A stretch of DNA of 64,000 bases from JBGAHD01 sp044226395 (GTDB lineage: Bacteria > Pseudomonadota > Gammaproteobacteria > Xanthomonadales > Ahniellaceae): assembly GCA_044226395.1 (NCBI GenBank), contig JBGAHD010000001.1:310001-374000 (forward strand). The letters are read 5' to 3'. The notes beneath the pieces were generated by a model, which was not told the DNA's origin, made no database searches, and worked only from the letters and a program-made list of their open reading frames with translations. The position numbers and the translations under genes were made by a program. Positions 51,338 to 60,878 of the stretch are shown piece by piece; the first letter of the stretch is position 1; each line of letters starts with the position of its first letter.

Positions 51338-54205
51338 ATGAAGACTCCGACTCCGCCGCGCATCATCCCCGAAGGTTTCGCCGCCCGTCACATCGGTCCG
51401 GATGACGCCGACATTCAGGCCATGCTCGAGGTCGTGGGCGCGCCCAGTCTCGACACGTTGATCGCGCAGACGATTCCCGGCGCGATCCGTCAGGATCATC
51501 CGCTGGCGATGGCGCCGGCTTTGTCGGAAGTCGACGCGCTCAAGCGCATGGCCGAGATCGCGGCGCAAAATCGCGAGATGGTGTCGCTGATCGGGCAGGG
51601 CTATCACGGCACGATCACGCCGGGCGTCATCCAGCGCAACATTCTGGAAAATCCCGCGTGGTACACGGCGTACACGCCGTATCAGCCCGAGATCAGCCAG
51701 GGCCGCTTGGAAGCGCTGTTGAACTTCCAGACGATGATCTGCGATCTGACTGGCCTTGATGTCGCGAATGCCTCGCTGCTCGACGAAGCTACGGCCGTGG
51801 CCGAGGCCATGGCGCTTTGCGCGCGCAGCGCCAAGAGCAAGGGTAAGCGCTTTTTCATCGATCATCAGGCGCATCCGCAGACCATCGCGGTCACGCGCAC
51901 GCGCGCCGAGCCGCTGGGCTGGGAAGTGCAGGTCGGCGATCCGGCGAAGGATCTCGATGCCACGCAGTGCTTCGGCGCGCTGCTGCAGTATCCAGGCACC
52001 TTCGGCGATATCCACGATCCTTCGGCCGTGATCGCGAAGTTGCACGCGGCCGGCGCGATGGCGGTGATCGCGGCCGATCCGCTGGCGCTGACGGTGTTGA
52101 AGTCGCCGGGCGAGCTCGGCGCCGACATCGCCGTGGGCAGCACGCAGCGCTTCGGCGTGCCGATGGGTTTTGGCGGTCCGCACGCGGCTTACATGGCGGT
52201 GAAGGACGCGCTCAAGCGCAGCATGCCGGGTCGCCTGGTCGGCGTGTCGGTGGATTCGCGCGGCAATCCGGCTTATCGCTTGGCCCTGCAGACGCGCGAG
52301 CAGCACATCCGTCGCGAGAAGGCGACTTCGAACATCTGCACCGCGCAAGTCTTGCTGGCGGTGATCGCCTCGATGTACGCCGTGTATCACGGCCCCGAGG
52401 GCCTGCGTCGCATCGCGCGGCAAGTGCACGCGCGCGCGGGCACGCTGGCGGCGGGGCTTCGGCAGTTGGGCTTCACGGTGCGCAACGCCACGTATTTCGA
52501 CACGCTGACGGTGGATGTCGGCGAGCGTCGCGGCGCCATCGTCGATCGCGCGTTGGCGGCGGGCATCAACTTCCGCCTGATCGACGCGCGCACGCTGGGC
52601 ATCGCGGTCGACGAGACCACCACGCCCGAAATCGTCGCGGCCGTGTGGCGCGCCTTTGGTGGCGAGCTCGACTACGCGCAGGTGTCGGCGAAAGTCGGCG
52701 AGGCGATTCCGGGCGCGCTCGCGCGCACGTCGCCGGTGCTCGCGCATGACGTGTTCAATCGCTATCACTCCGAGACCGAAATCCTGCGCTACATGCGCAA
52801 GCTCGCCGATCGCGACCTCGCGCTCGATCGCGCCATGATTCCGCTGGGCTCGTGCACGATGAAGTTGAACGCGACATCGGAGATGGTGCCGATCACCTGG
52901 CCCGCGATCGCCAATCTGCATCCGTTCGCGCCGCGCGCGCAGGCCGCGGGTTATTTGAAGATGTTCGCGGAGATGGAGCGTCAGCTGTGCGAAGTCACGG
53001 GTTATGACGCCGTGTCGCTGCAACCCAATTCCGGCGCGCAGGGCGAATACGCAGGCTTGCTGGCCATTCGCGCGTATCACCACAGTCGCGGTCAGCAGCA
53101 CCGCGATGTGTGTTTGATTCCGACGTCGGCGCATGGCACGAATCCGGCGTCGGCGCAGATGGTCGGCATGGAAGTCGTGCCGGTGGCCTGCGATGGCGAC
53201 GGCAATGTCGACATCGCCGATCTGCGCGCCAAGGCCGAGCGCCACGGCGATCGTTTGGCGGCGATGATGATCACGTATCCGTCCACGCACGGCGTGTTCG
53301 AATCGGCGATCCGCGAGATCTGCGAGATCGTGCACGCGAAGGGCGGTCAGATCTATCTCGACGGCGCCAATTTGAACGCGCAGGTCGGTCTGTCGCGGCC
53401 TGGCGATTACGGCGCGGACGTGTCGCATCTGAATCTGCACAAGACCTTCTGCATTCCACACGGCGGCGGTGGCCCGGGCATGGGTCCGATCGGCGTGAAG
53501 AAGCATCTGGCGCCGTTCTTGCCCGGTCATCCAGCGGTTGATGAGGGCAAGTCGACCGTGGGTCCGGTGTCGGCGGCGCCGTACGGTTCGGCGGCGATCC
53601 TGCCGATCTCGTACGTGTACATGCTGATGATGGGCGGCGAAGGTTTGCAGCGCGCGACCGAGATCGCGATCTTGAACGCCAACTACATCGCCGCGCGCCT
53701 GCATCCGCATTTCCCGGTGCTGTATCGCAATGAGCATGGACGCGTGGCGCACGAGTGCATCGTCGATCCGCGGGGTTTGAAGAACAGCAGCGGCGTCACC
53801 GTCGATGACATCGCCAAGCGCCTGATCGACTACGGCTTCCACGCGCCGACGATGAGTTTCCCGGTGGCGGGCACCTTGATGATCGAGCCGACCGAGTCCG
53901 AATCCAAGCGCGAGCTCGATCGCTTCTGCGACGCCATGATCGCGATTCGCGGCGAGATCGCCGCGGTCGAGGCCGGCCGCTACGCGATCGAATCCTCGCC
54001 GCTGCGCCATGCGCCGCACACGGTTCACGACATCTGCGCGACCGAGTGGAATCGCCCGTATTCGCGCGAGGAAGGCTGCTTCCCGACCAGCGTCGGGCGC
54101 ATGGACAAGTACTGGTCGCCCGTGGGTCGCGTCGACAATGCCTACGGCGATCGCAATCTGATCTGCACCTGCGCGCCGATGGACAGTTATACCGAAGCCG
54201 CGTGA
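51338..54205 (+). CDS. gcvP: Glycine dehydrogenase (decarboxylating), P protein
   Basis: PLP enzyme that decarboxylates glycine and loads the aminomethyl group onto lipoyl-GcvH. The 955-residue protein is the fused single-chain form. The N-terminal half begins FAARHIGPDDADIQAMLEVV; the catalytic half has GSCTMKLNATSEM and the PLP lysine in LNLHKTFCIPHGGGGPG. Last gene of the riboswitch-controlled operon, 55 bases after the GcvH-like gene. Confidence 0.97.
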   Translation: MKTPTPPRIIPEGFAARHIGPDDADIQAMLEVVGAPSLDTLIAQTIPGAIRQDHPLAMAPALSEVDALKRMAEIAAQNREMVSLIGQGYHGTITPGVIQRNILENPAWYTAYTPYQPEISQGRLEALLNFQTMICDLTGLDVANASLLDEATAVAEAMALCARSAKSKGKRFFIDHQAHPQTIAVTRTRAEPLGWEVQVGDPAKDLDATQCFGALLQYPGTFGDIHDPSAVIAKLHAAGAMAVIAADPLALTVLKSPGELGADIAVGSTQRFGVPMGFGGPHAAYMAVKDALKRSMPGRLVGVSVDSRGNPAYRLALQTREQHIRREKATSNICTAQVLLAVIASMYAVYHGPEGLRRIARQVHARAGTLAAGLRQLGFTVRNATYFDTLTVDVGERRGAIVDRALAAGINFRLIDARTLGIAVDETTTPEIVAAVWRAFGGELDYAQVSAKVGEAIPGALARTSPVLAHDVFNRYHSETEILRYMRKLADRDLALDRAMIPLGSCTMKLNATSEMVPITWPAIANLHPFAPRAQAAGYLKMFAEMERQLCEVTGYDAVSLQPNSGAQGEYAGLLAIRAYHHSRGQQHRDVCLIPTSAHGTNPASAQMVGMEVVPVACDGDGNVDIADLRAKAERHGDRLAAMMITYPSTHGVFESAIREICEIVHAKGGQIYLDGANLNAQVGLSRPGDYGADVSHLNLHKTFCIPHGGGGPGMGPIGVKKHLAPFLPGHPAVDEGKSTVGPVSAAPYGSAAILPISYVYMLMMGGEGLQRATEIAILNANYIAARLHPHFPVLYRNEHGRVAHECIVDPRGLKNSSGVTVDDIAKRLIDYGFHAPTMSFPVAGTLMIEPTESESKRELDRFCDAMIAIRGEIAAVEAGRYAIESSPLRHAPHTVHDICATEWNRPYSREEGCFPTSVGRMDKYWSPVGRVDNAYGDRNLICTCAPMDSYTEAA

Positions 54206-54212
54206 TGGCGCT

Positions 54213-54247
54213 CGCGCCGGGGACGTTTTCACGTTCTCCCCGGCGCG
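54213..54247 (+). terminator. Terminator of the gcv operon
   Basis: A perfect 11-base stem (CGCGCCGGGGA / TCCCCGGCGCG) starts 8 bases after the gcvP stop, with a 13-base loop that can itself pair ACGT with ACGT. The tail ATTCTGCTAGGTTTTG is U-rich further on. Confidence 0.65.
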
Positions 54248-54290
54248 ATTCTGCTAGGTTTTGTCCCGGTTCGATCGCGTGGGGGTCACC

Positions 54291-56225
54291 ATGCGCGTGG
54301 GAATGTGGGGCTGGATCTGCGGAGGCTTGATCGTCGCGCTGAGCGCGTCCGCGGCTCCCGAGTCGTCGACGCCTGCATCGGCGTCGCTCGAGATTCGCTG
54401 GAATCGCGATCTGCTCGATCGCTTGGGCATCGCGCGTCGCGACGCCGCGCAGGGCCGCGACGCGAACGATCCCGCGCGCGAGACGTTTACCGTCGATGCC
54501 ACGCGGTTCGACTGGCGACTGCTCGGTCGCGGCGCCTTGCTGCCGCCGGCGGGCGAATTGCACTTCGGCAATGACGCGCCGCGGTTGCGCGTCAACGGCC
54601 TCGACATCGATCTGCGCCAGGCGCACTTGCGCCTGGTCGACACGCAAGGCACGCGTATCGACGTGCTCGATCGCGCCGGACAACGCTGGCTGCAACTCGA
54701 TCAAGCCATGTGGATCTGGGAGCCGACGCAACAAGCGCTTCGATTGCGCACGGCCGATCTGCGCGTGTCGCCAGAACTCGCGGCGAAACTGCGGCGCGGC
54801 AAGGGCACGACCTGGGCGCTGGGCGAAGTTCGCGCGCGCGTGCCATTGTCCGCCGCGCCCGCCGCCGATGCGCGCGCGATGCAGGCCAAGGATTGCGGCG
54901 CGCCCAATTGGCACGGCAAGCCCGCGCCCGGCGGCGGCACGTATCGCACCGACGTCATGTTGATGGAGATGGCCGCGCAGTTCATGCGCTGCCAAGGCTG
55001 CGATGGACCCGGTGGCGCCAATGGCACGATGGTGATCACGCCCTCGACCTGGCTCAACAACAACCGCAATCGGGGCACGCCCCTGGTCACGGTCGCGGGC
55101 GATCCGCTGGGCACGAGCGCCGAGCTGTACGCGGCCGACGTGCCTTGGTACACCAAGTTCATGGATCCGGCGCCGCCGTATCAAAATGATCAGCATCCGT
55201 TCCTGTTGTGGAATCTCTATCGCATCGATGCCGATGGCGTGTTCACCCAGATCGCGCGCTCGGGCCTCAAGCACGCCTTCGCCACGGCGAATCTGGGCGT
55301 GGAATGCGACTACTGCAATGGCGGCCACGTGCTGGGTCGCGCGTGTGGCGATCCCTATTCGCTGGGCAGCAATGATTCGCCGTATGACTTGGGCTTGCGC
55401 TCGGAAGTGATTCCCGCGACGGGGCAGTGGGGACGCTGCGGTTCGCTGTTCGATCCGAATTGCGACGGCGTATCGCAGAACCCCAGCGTCGGCGACTACG
55501 ACCGTCGCATGGTGGTGCGCGAGCAGGCCATCGATCCCACGCTGCGCGCGGGCGCGACGTTTCTGATCGAAGCCTGGTACGTGGTGCGCGAGGACACCAA
55601 CATCTACAACACCATGGGCACGCGCGTGCTGACGCCGACGTGGAACGCGAGCTCGGGACTTTGGAACATCGCGCAGCCCAATCCCATGCGCCTGGGCGCG
55701 GCCATCGATCGTTGGCTGGAACTCGCGCCGGGTCCGGTCGCCGCGGCCCGCGTCAGCGAACTCGTGACCGGCGAAGGCCACGCCAAACTCGGCGCGCGCG
55801 TGCGCGCGCTCGGCGGCGGCTTGTATCGCTACGAATTCGCGCTGATGAATCTCGACTTCAGTCGACCCTCGACCACGGGCGCGGAGCCGCATCTGCGCGT
55901 GCTGTCCAATCGGGGTTTCGGTCGCATCGATCTTCCGCTCGTGGCCGACGCGCAGATCACGCAGTTCGCCTTCGACGACGGTGACGAGAACACGGCCAAC
56001 GATTGGAGCCTGACGCTGACCACGGACACGGCCGTGATCACCGCGCCGCACGAGGCGGTGAGTCTAGATTGGGGATCGATGCTGCGCTTTGGTTTCACCG
56101 CCGACCGCGCGCCAGGCCAGCACGAGGCCGTGCTGTATCCCGCCGACGGCGGAACACCCGCGGAATTTCGCGTCACGACCTGGGGCGTGGGGTCATCGGC
56201 GTGGTTCGCGGATGACTTTGAGTAG
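54291..56225 (+). CDS. Large secreted cysteine-containing protein of unknown function (paralogue B)
   Basis: A 644-residue protein with a signal peptide (GMWGWICGGLIVALSASAAP). It shares the central block with the gene at 42796: VPWYTKFMDPAPPYQNDQHP, LLWNLYRID, SGLKHAF, GGHVLGRACGDPYSLGSND, SEVIPATGQWGRCGS and NCDG, and later GEGHAKLGARVRALG. The C-terminus ends SAWFADDFE. No named domain is recognised. Unlike paralogue A it is not followed by a cytochrome; infA lies convergent to it. Start at the ATG behind GGGGGTCACC, the same leader type as paralogue A. Upstream lies only the gcv terminator, and no CRP-like site was seen there. Confidence 0.78.
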   Translation: MRVGMWGWICGGLIVALSASAAPESSTPASASLEIRWNRDLLDRLGIARRDAAQGRDANDPARETFTVDATRFDWRLLGRGALLPPAGELHFGNDAPRLRVNGLDIDLRQAHLRLVDTQGTRIDVLDRAGQRWLQLDQAMWIWEPTQQALRLRTADLRVSPELAAKLRRGKGTTWALGEVRARVPLSAAPAADARAMQAKDCGAPNWHGKPAPGGGTYRTDVMLMEMAAQFMRCQGCDGPGGANGTMVITPSTWLNNNRNRGTPLVTVAGDPLGTSAELYAADVPWYTKFMDPAPPYQNDQHPFLLWNLYRIDADGVFTQIARSGLKHAFATANLGVECDYCNGGHVLGRACGDPYSLGSNDSPYDLGLRSEVIPATGQWGRCGSLFDPNCDGVSQNPSVGDYDRRMVVREQAIDPTLRAGATFLIEAWYVVREDTNIYNTMGTRVLTPTWNASSGLWNIAQPNPMRLGAAIDRWLELAPGPVAAARVSELVTGEGHAKLGARVRALGGGLYRYEFALMNLDFSRPSTTGAEPHLRVLSNRGFGRIDLPLVADAQITQFAFDDGDENTANDWSLTLTTDTAVITAPHEAVSLDWGSMLRFGFTADRAPGQHEAVLYPADGGTPAEFRVTTWGVGSSAWFADDFE

Positions 56226-56226
56226 T

Positions 56227-56242
56227 CGGGCGCGGACGCCCG
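56227..56242. terminator. Hairpin between convergent genes
   Basis: CGGGCG-CGGA-CGCCCG, a 6-base stem, fills the gap between the secreted-protein stop and the infA stop. It could serve either strand; no U-run. Confidence 0.45.
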
Positions 56243-56243
56243 C

Positions 56244-56462
56244 TTACTTCATGCGGTAGGTGATGCGGCCCTTGGTCAAATCGTAGGGCGTCATCTCGAC
56301 CTTGACCTTGTCGCCGGTCAGGATGCGGATGTAGTTCTTGCGCATGCGCCCGGAGATATGGGCGGTGATTAGGTGACCGTTCTCCAGTTTGACGCGGAAC
56401 ATAGTGTTCGGCAGCGTCTCCAGGACGGTTCCTTCCATTTCGATTTGGTCGTCTTTCGCCAT
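56244..56462 (-). CDS. infA: Translation initiation factor IF-1
   Basis: A 72-residue S1-like OB-fold protein that binds the ribosomal A site during initiation. KDDQIEMEGTVLETLPNTMF and GHLITAHISGRMRKNYIRIL are diagnostic. Start set at the ATG giving MAKDDQIEM; upstream residues are not conserved. It lies downstream of aat, as in many gammaproteobacteria. Confidence 0.97.
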   Translation of the reverse strand: MAKDDQIEMEGTVLETLPNTMFRVKLENGHLITAHISGRMRKNYIRILTGDKVKVEMTPYDLTKGRITYRMK

Positions 56463-56541
56463 TATTTTCGCGATCGGGGAATTCCGGGCCTTCAGCCCGG
56501 CGCGCGATTCTGCCACGTTCGCCTAGTCGGAGGAAGCAAAA

Positions 56542-57309
56542 TCATCCGGGCGGGTCATCCGGACGGGGTTCGCGACCGGTCACCAGCATGTGGGCGGTGA
56601 GGGGTTCGAAGCTGTCCCGCCAGTGGCCCAGGGGCCAATCCTGGGCGCACAGCCGGGCGACGCGCTCGGTGAAATTCGCGCGCGGCAGCAGCGCCGCGCC
56701 CAGGCTCAGCAGGTGCGGCGAGGGCACCTGCGCGTCGATCAGTTGCCAGCGCCAGCGGCGCAATTGCCGCGCCAGCGCGAACAGCGCGACCTTGGACCCG
56801 TTGCTGTCGAGGCTGAACATCGACTCGGCGAAGAACATGCGACCGATCGCCACGCCGTACAGGCCACCGATCAAACGATAGCCCTGACGCACCTCGATGC
56901 TGTGCGCATAGCCCTGTTCGTGCAGATGGATGTAGGCCGCGCGCATGTCGCTGGTGATCCAGGTGCCGGCGCGCTCTTCGCGCGGCGCCGCGCAGGAATC
57001 GATCACGTTGGCGAAGTTGCGGTCGGCGCTGATGGTCCAGTCGCACGTACTCAGCCAGCGACGCATGCGCCCGGTCATGTGGGTCAGGTGTGGTTCGAAC
57101 ACGCAGCGCGGATCGGGGCTCCACCACAGGATGGGATCGCCGGGCATGAACCACGGAAAGATGCCCTGGCGATACGCATTGACCAGACGACGCACGCTCA
57201 AGTCGCCGCCGCGCGCGAGCAGGCCGTTGGGCTCGGCCAGCGCGGTGGACACGGCCGGGAAGGGCGCTTCCGGCGACGATCCCAGTTCGGGCAGCAGGCG
57301 CGTGATCAC
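56542..57309 (-). CDS. aat: Leucyl/phenylalanyl-tRNA-protein transferase
   Basis: Adds Leu or Phe to N-terminal Arg/Lys, creating degrons for the ClpS-ClpAP system encoded 15 kb away. The 255-residue protein has YRQGIFPWFMPGDPILWWSP, FFAESMFSLDSNGSKVALFA and PSPHLLSLGA. The start is a GTG (VITRLLPELG) overlapping the stop of the upstream acetyltransferase-like gene by four bases. A longer open frame runs upstream but switches to non-conserved sequence. Confidence 0.94.
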   Translation of the reverse strand: MITRLLPELGSSPEAPFPAVSTALAEPNGLLARGGDLSVRRLVNAYRQGIFPWFMPGDPILWWSPDPRCVFEPHLTHMTGRMRRWLSTCDWTISADRNFANVIDSCAAPREERAGTWITSDMRAAYIHLHEQGYAHSIEVRQGYRLIGGLYGVAIGRMFFAESMFSLDSNGSKVALFALARQLRRWRWQLIDAQVPSPHLLSLGAALLPRANFTERVARLCAQDWPLGHWRDSFEPLTAHMLVTGREPRPDDPPG

Positions 57310-58436
57310 GGCGCTCGCTCCGCGAAAGGGGTGTGCGCCAGCAAGGAACTTTCGTATCGATGGAGCCATTGTCTTTCCCTGTCGAGGGCCTGGGCGACGG
57401 CCTGATGCAGGCCCGCGTGCGCGAGCCAATGAAAGGAGCGCGTGCGCGCTGGCAAGAAGCCGCGCGCGATCTTGTGCTCGCCCTGGGCGCCGGGCTCGAA
57501 GCGACGAAGACCATGGCGGATGCAATAGTCGATGCCCTGGTAATAGCAGGTCTCGAAATGCAGTCCGGGGCTGGCCAGATCCGTGCCCCAATAGCGGCCA
57601 TACAAGGTATCGGCCGAGCGCAGCAGCAAGGCCATGGCGTGGCCGCCGTCGGGATGCTCGCCTTCGACGATGATCATTCGCGGCCCCAGTCGCTTCGCGA
57701 GCAGGCCGAAGAATTCGCGCGACAGCGCCGGGTGATTGCCTTTGTCGAGGAACGTGCGCGCGTAGAGTTCGTGCGCGCGATCGAGGCGTTTGGCGTCGAG
57801 CGACGCGCCGTCGTGCCACGCGAAACGCCAGCCTTCGCGCGCGACCTGCTGCCGCTCGCGACGAATTTCCTTGCGCCGCTTGGCCGTGAGTCGACTCAGG
57901 AAATCGTCGAAGTCGGCGTAGCCGTCGTTGGTCCAGTGAAACTGCAAATCCTCGCGCTCGAGATAGCCCGCGGCGCGCAAGGCCACCGCGTCTTCGGCGT
58001 CGACGAAGTTCACGTGCACGCTCGACAGGCCGCGCGCCACGGCGAACGGGCGCAGGGCTTCGGCCAAGGCCAGCCGCGTGTCGGCGTCGCGCGCGAACAG
58101 CCGCGGCCCCGTCACGGGCGAATAGGGCGCCGCGATGAGGAGCTTGGGGTAGTAGCGAATGCCGGCGCGCTCGCTGGCCTCGGCCCAGCCGTGATCGAAC
58201 ACGAACTCGCCATGCGAATTGCCTTTGCGATAGCCCGGCGCCGCCGCGACGAGTTGATCGCCCTCGCGCCATTCGATCGGGCAGGGTGTCCAGCCCCAAT
58301 CGACACGCAGGCTGTCGCTGCTTTCCAAGGCTTCGAGAAAGTCGGGATCGACAAAAGGATTGTCGTCGCGCAGCAGCGCGCGCCAGGCGGCGTGGTCGAC
58401 GGCGGCAATCGAGTTCGGCGATTGAAGCGTGGGCAT
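57306..58436 (-). CDS. FemAB/GNAT-like protein (COG3146 family)
   Basis: A 376-residue protein of a conserved but poorly characterised acyltransferase-like family. Typical segments are NPFVDPDFLEALESS near the N-terminus, KRRKEIRRERQQVAREG in the middle, and RYWGTDLASPGLHFETCYYQ followed by GAQGEHKIARGFLPARTRSF. It is coupled to aat by a four-base overlap, a frequent pairing, which hints at a role in aminoacyl or N-terminal modification; the reaction is unknown. Confidence 0.87.
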   Translation of the reverse strand: MPTLQSPNSIAAVDHAAWRALLRDDNPFVDPDFLEALESSDSLRVDWGWTPCPIEWREGDQLVAAAPGYRKGNSHGEFVFDHGWAEASERAGIRYYPKLLIAAPYSPVTGPRLFARDADTRLALAEALRPFAVARGLSSVHVNFVDAEDAVALRAAGYLEREDLQFHWTNDGYADFDDFLSRLTAKRRKEIRRERQQVAREGWRFAWHDGASLDAKRLDRAHELYARTFLDKGNHPALSREFFGLLAKRLGPRMIIVEGEHPDGGHAMALLLRSADTLYGRYWGTDLASPGLHFETCYYQGIDYCIRHGLRRFEPGAQGEHKIARGFLPARTRSFHWLAHAGLHQAVAQALDRERQWLHRYESSLLAHTPFAERAP

Positions 58437-58635
58437 GCGCCTAATTTACGGCGACACGCACGGCTTCCGGTGAAAATTGTGCCGATCGCATCACTCGATT
58501 TGCGGTGTTTTCAGTCGCTTGGCCGCGAAAAACCTCGTGGTTCTGGCCAATCGACGCTTTTCGGAAGGCGCGAAAAGAATTTTCGCGCGCCCCCCGTTTT
58601 ACGTTACCAATTGTGCCAAAACGGCTATCTCTCGC

Positions 58636-59586
58636 TCAGCCGTGCAGGGCGTCGAGATACTTCTCCGCGTCGAGCGCGGCCATGCAGCCGAAGCCGGCGG
58701 ACGTGATGGCCTGGCGATAGACCTGGTCGGCCACGTCGCCGGCCGCGAACACGCCCGGCACGCTCGTGGCGGTGGCGCCGCCCTCGATGCCGCTGCGAAT
58801 GCGGATGTAGCCGTTCTTCATGTCCAACTGGCCTTCGAACAGGCTGGTGTTGGGCGTGTGGCCGATGGCGATGAACACGCCGTTGACCTTGAGATCCTGC
58901 TTGGCGCCGGTTTGCGTGCTGGCCACGCGCACGCCGATCACGCCGGCATCGTCGCCCAGCACTTCATCGACGGCGTGATTCCACAGAATCCGCACCTTGC
59001 CCTCGCGTTCGCGCGCGAACAGCTTGTCTTGCAGGATTTTTTCCGACTTGAGCTTGTCGCGGCGGTGCACCAAGGTCACGGTCGAACAGATGTTGGCCAG
59101 GTACAGCGCTTCCTCGACGGCGGTGTTGCCGCCACCGATCACGGCCACGTCCTGGTTCCGATAGAAAAACCCATCGCACGTCGCGCACGCCGACACGCCA
59201 CGGCCGCGCAGCGCGGTTTCGCTGGGAATGCCCAGGTACTTGGCCGAGGCGCCGGTGGCGATGATCAGGGCATCGCAGGTGTATTCGCCCGAATCGCCCT
59301 TGAGGCGGAAGGGGCGGGAGCGCAGATCGGCCTCGATGATGTGATCGTTGACCAGCTGCGTCTCGAAACGTTCGGCATGCTTGCGCATGCGTTCCATCAG
59401 GTCCGGGCCCATCAAGCCGTGGACGTCGCCGGGCCAGTTGTCGACCTCGGTCGTGGTCATCAATTGCCCGCCCTGTTCGAGGCCGGTGATCAGCACGGGC
59501 TTCAAATTGGCGCGCGCGGCGTAGACGGCGGCCGTGTACCCGGCGGGCCCGGAACCCAGGATGATCAAGGGGGAATGTCGCGTCAT
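58636..59586 (-). CDS. trxB: Thioredoxin reductase
   Basis: NADPH-dependent flavoenzyme that reduces thioredoxin. The 316-residue protein has the FAD motif ILGSGPAGYTAAVYAARA, the redox pair in CATCDGFFYRN, the NADPH motif GGGNTAVEEALYLA and the C-terminal FAD segment GVFAAGDVADQVYRQAITSA. Start at ATG 59586 (MTRHSPLIILG). It is divergent from ald across a 175-base region. Confidence 0.96.
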   Translation of the reverse strand: MTRHSPLIILGSGPAGYTAAVYAARANLKPVLITGLEQGGQLMTTTEVDNWPGDVHGLMGPDLMERMRKHAERFETQLVNDHIIEADLRSRPFRLKGDSGEYTCDALIIATGASAKYLGIPSETALRGRGVSACATCDGFFYRNQDVAVIGGGNTAVEEALYLANICSTVTLVHRRDKLKSEKILQDKLFAREREGKVRILWNHAVDEVLGDDAGVIGVRVASTQTGAKQDLKVNGVFIAIGHTPNTSLFEGQLDMKNGYIRIRSGIEGGATATSVPGVFAAGDVADQVYRQAITSAGFGCMAALDAEKYLDALHG

Positions 59587-59587
59587 G

Positions 59588-59593
59588 TATAAT
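59588..59593 (+). promoter_or_regulatory. Possible -10 element for ald
   Basis: TATAAT, a perfect consensus, lies two bases upstream of the divergent trxB start and 168 bases before the ald ATG. No -35 match at the expected distance, so only suggestive. Confidence 0.35.
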
Positions 59594-59683
59594 TTTTCCG
59601 AAGTGATTGCGGTCAACGCGTCGACTCGCCGCGGACGGGGAGCATGGGGTGTCGACGACCAGGAATCAAGGTGACCGCCCGCG

Positions 59684-59705
59684 AAGCGCCGCGATTGCGG
59701 CGCTT
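59684..59705 (+). other. Hairpin in the ald leader
   Basis: A perfect 9-base stem AAGCGCCGC / GCGGCGCTT with a GATT loop lies 56 bases before the ald ATG. If transcription starts upstream, it would sit in the leader and could affect ald expression. There is no long U-run. Confidence 0.45.
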
Positions 59706-59761
59706 TGTACTTGGGCGGCCAAAAAACTCGAAAACTCAGCTAGAACTTGGGAGCGGACAAC

Positions 59762-60829
59762 ATGCGTATCGGTATTCCGAAAGAGACCAAGACCCTCGAG
59801 GGGCGCGTTGCCCTCGTGCCGGCGGCGGCGGCCGATCTGGTGCGTCGTGGGCATGAGGTGTGGGTGGAAGCGTCGGCCGGCAACAAGAGCGGTTTCTCCG
59901 ACGCCGACTACACGCGCGTCGGCGTGAAGATCGCGTCCGATGCCGCGGCCCTGTACGAAAAGGGCGAACTCATCGTCAAGGTCAAGGAACCGATCGCGGG
60001 CGATCTCAAGCATCTGCGCAAGGATCATCTGCTGTTCTGCTATCTGCATCTGGCGCCGGAGCCGGAGCTGACCAAGAAGCTTCTCGACATCGGCCTGACC
60101 GGCATCGCCTTCGAGACCGTCGAACTCGACAACGGCGATCTGCCGCTGCTCGCGCCGATGTCGATCATCGCCGGCCGCATCGCCGTGCAGATCGGCACGC
60201 ATCTGCTGCATCAGCCGGCCGGTGGCAAGGGCAAGTTGCTGGGCGGCCTGCCGTCGACCGAGCGTGGCAAGGTCGTGGTGCTGGGCGCGGGCGCGGCCGG
60301 TGGCAATTCGGCGCAACTCGCGGCGGCCGGTGGCGCCAACGTGGTCGTGTTCGAAAAGCGCCAAGACCGCATGGCGCAGATGATGATGCTCGGTTCCAAC
60401 GTCACCACGCTGTATCCCTATGAAGAAGCCGTCGCGCGCGAACTGGCCACGGCCGATCTCGTGATCGGCGCGGTGCTCGTCACCGGCGCCAAGGCGCCGC
60501 ACGTGATTACGCGCGAGATGGTCAAGCGGATGGAACCGGGTTCGGTCATCGTCGACATCTCGGTCGACCAGGGCGGCTGCGTGGAAACCACCAAGCCCAC
60601 GACCTATGCCGACCCGACCTATGTGGTCGACGGCGTGACCCATTTCGCCGTGACCAATATGCCCGGCGCGGTGCCGCAGACCAGCTCGCACGCGATCTGC
60701 GCGGCGATCCTGCCGTTCGTGCAGAAGCTGGCTTCGGGCAAGTGGCGCGATAATCAGCCCCTGGTTCGCGGCATCAATGTCGAAGGCGGCAAGCTGGTTC
60801 ATCCGGCCCTGCTCGCCATGGGCAAATAA
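59762..60829 (+). CDS. ald: Alanine dehydrogenase
   Basis: Interconverts L-alanine and pyruvate with NAD and ammonia. The 355-residue protein has RIGIPKETKTLEGRVALVPA, VKVKEPIAGD (substrate lysine), CYLHLAPEPELT (catalytic His) and the Rossmann loop VVLGAGAAGGNSAQLAAAGG. Start at ATG 59762 behind GGGAGCGGACAAC. ftsK follows after 49 bases, and trxB is divergent; the trxB-ald-ftsK-lolA order, with the Lrp-like gene absent, is common in this group. Confidence 0.95.
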   Translation: MRIGIPKETKTLEGRVALVPAAAADLVRRGHEVWVEASAGNKSGFSDADYTRVGVKIASDAAALYEKGELIVKVKEPIAGDLKHLRKDHLLFCYLHLAPEPELTKKLLDIGLTGIAFETVELDNGDLPLLAPMSIIAGRIAVQIGTHLLHQPAGGKGKLLGGLPSTERGKVVVLGAGAAGGNSAQLAAAGGANVVVFEKRQDRMAQMMMLGSNVTTLYPYEEAVARELATADLVIGAVLVTGAKAPHVITREMVKRMEPGSVIVDISVDQGGCVETTKPTTYADPTYVVDGVTHFAVTNMPGAVPQTSSHAICAAILPFVQKLASGKWRDNQPLVRGINVEGGKLVHPALLAMGK

Positions 60830-60878
60830 GTGATATCTTTCAGCAAGCTATAAGACAGACTTGAGGTAGATTCTCCCG

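Noticed and set aside
56542..58299. Apparent 585-residue fusion ending in Aat
   Set aside because: Only the last 255 residues are Aat. The upstream part is an out-of-frame reading of the COG3146-family gene, and a GTG start overlapping that gene's stop explains the real boundary.
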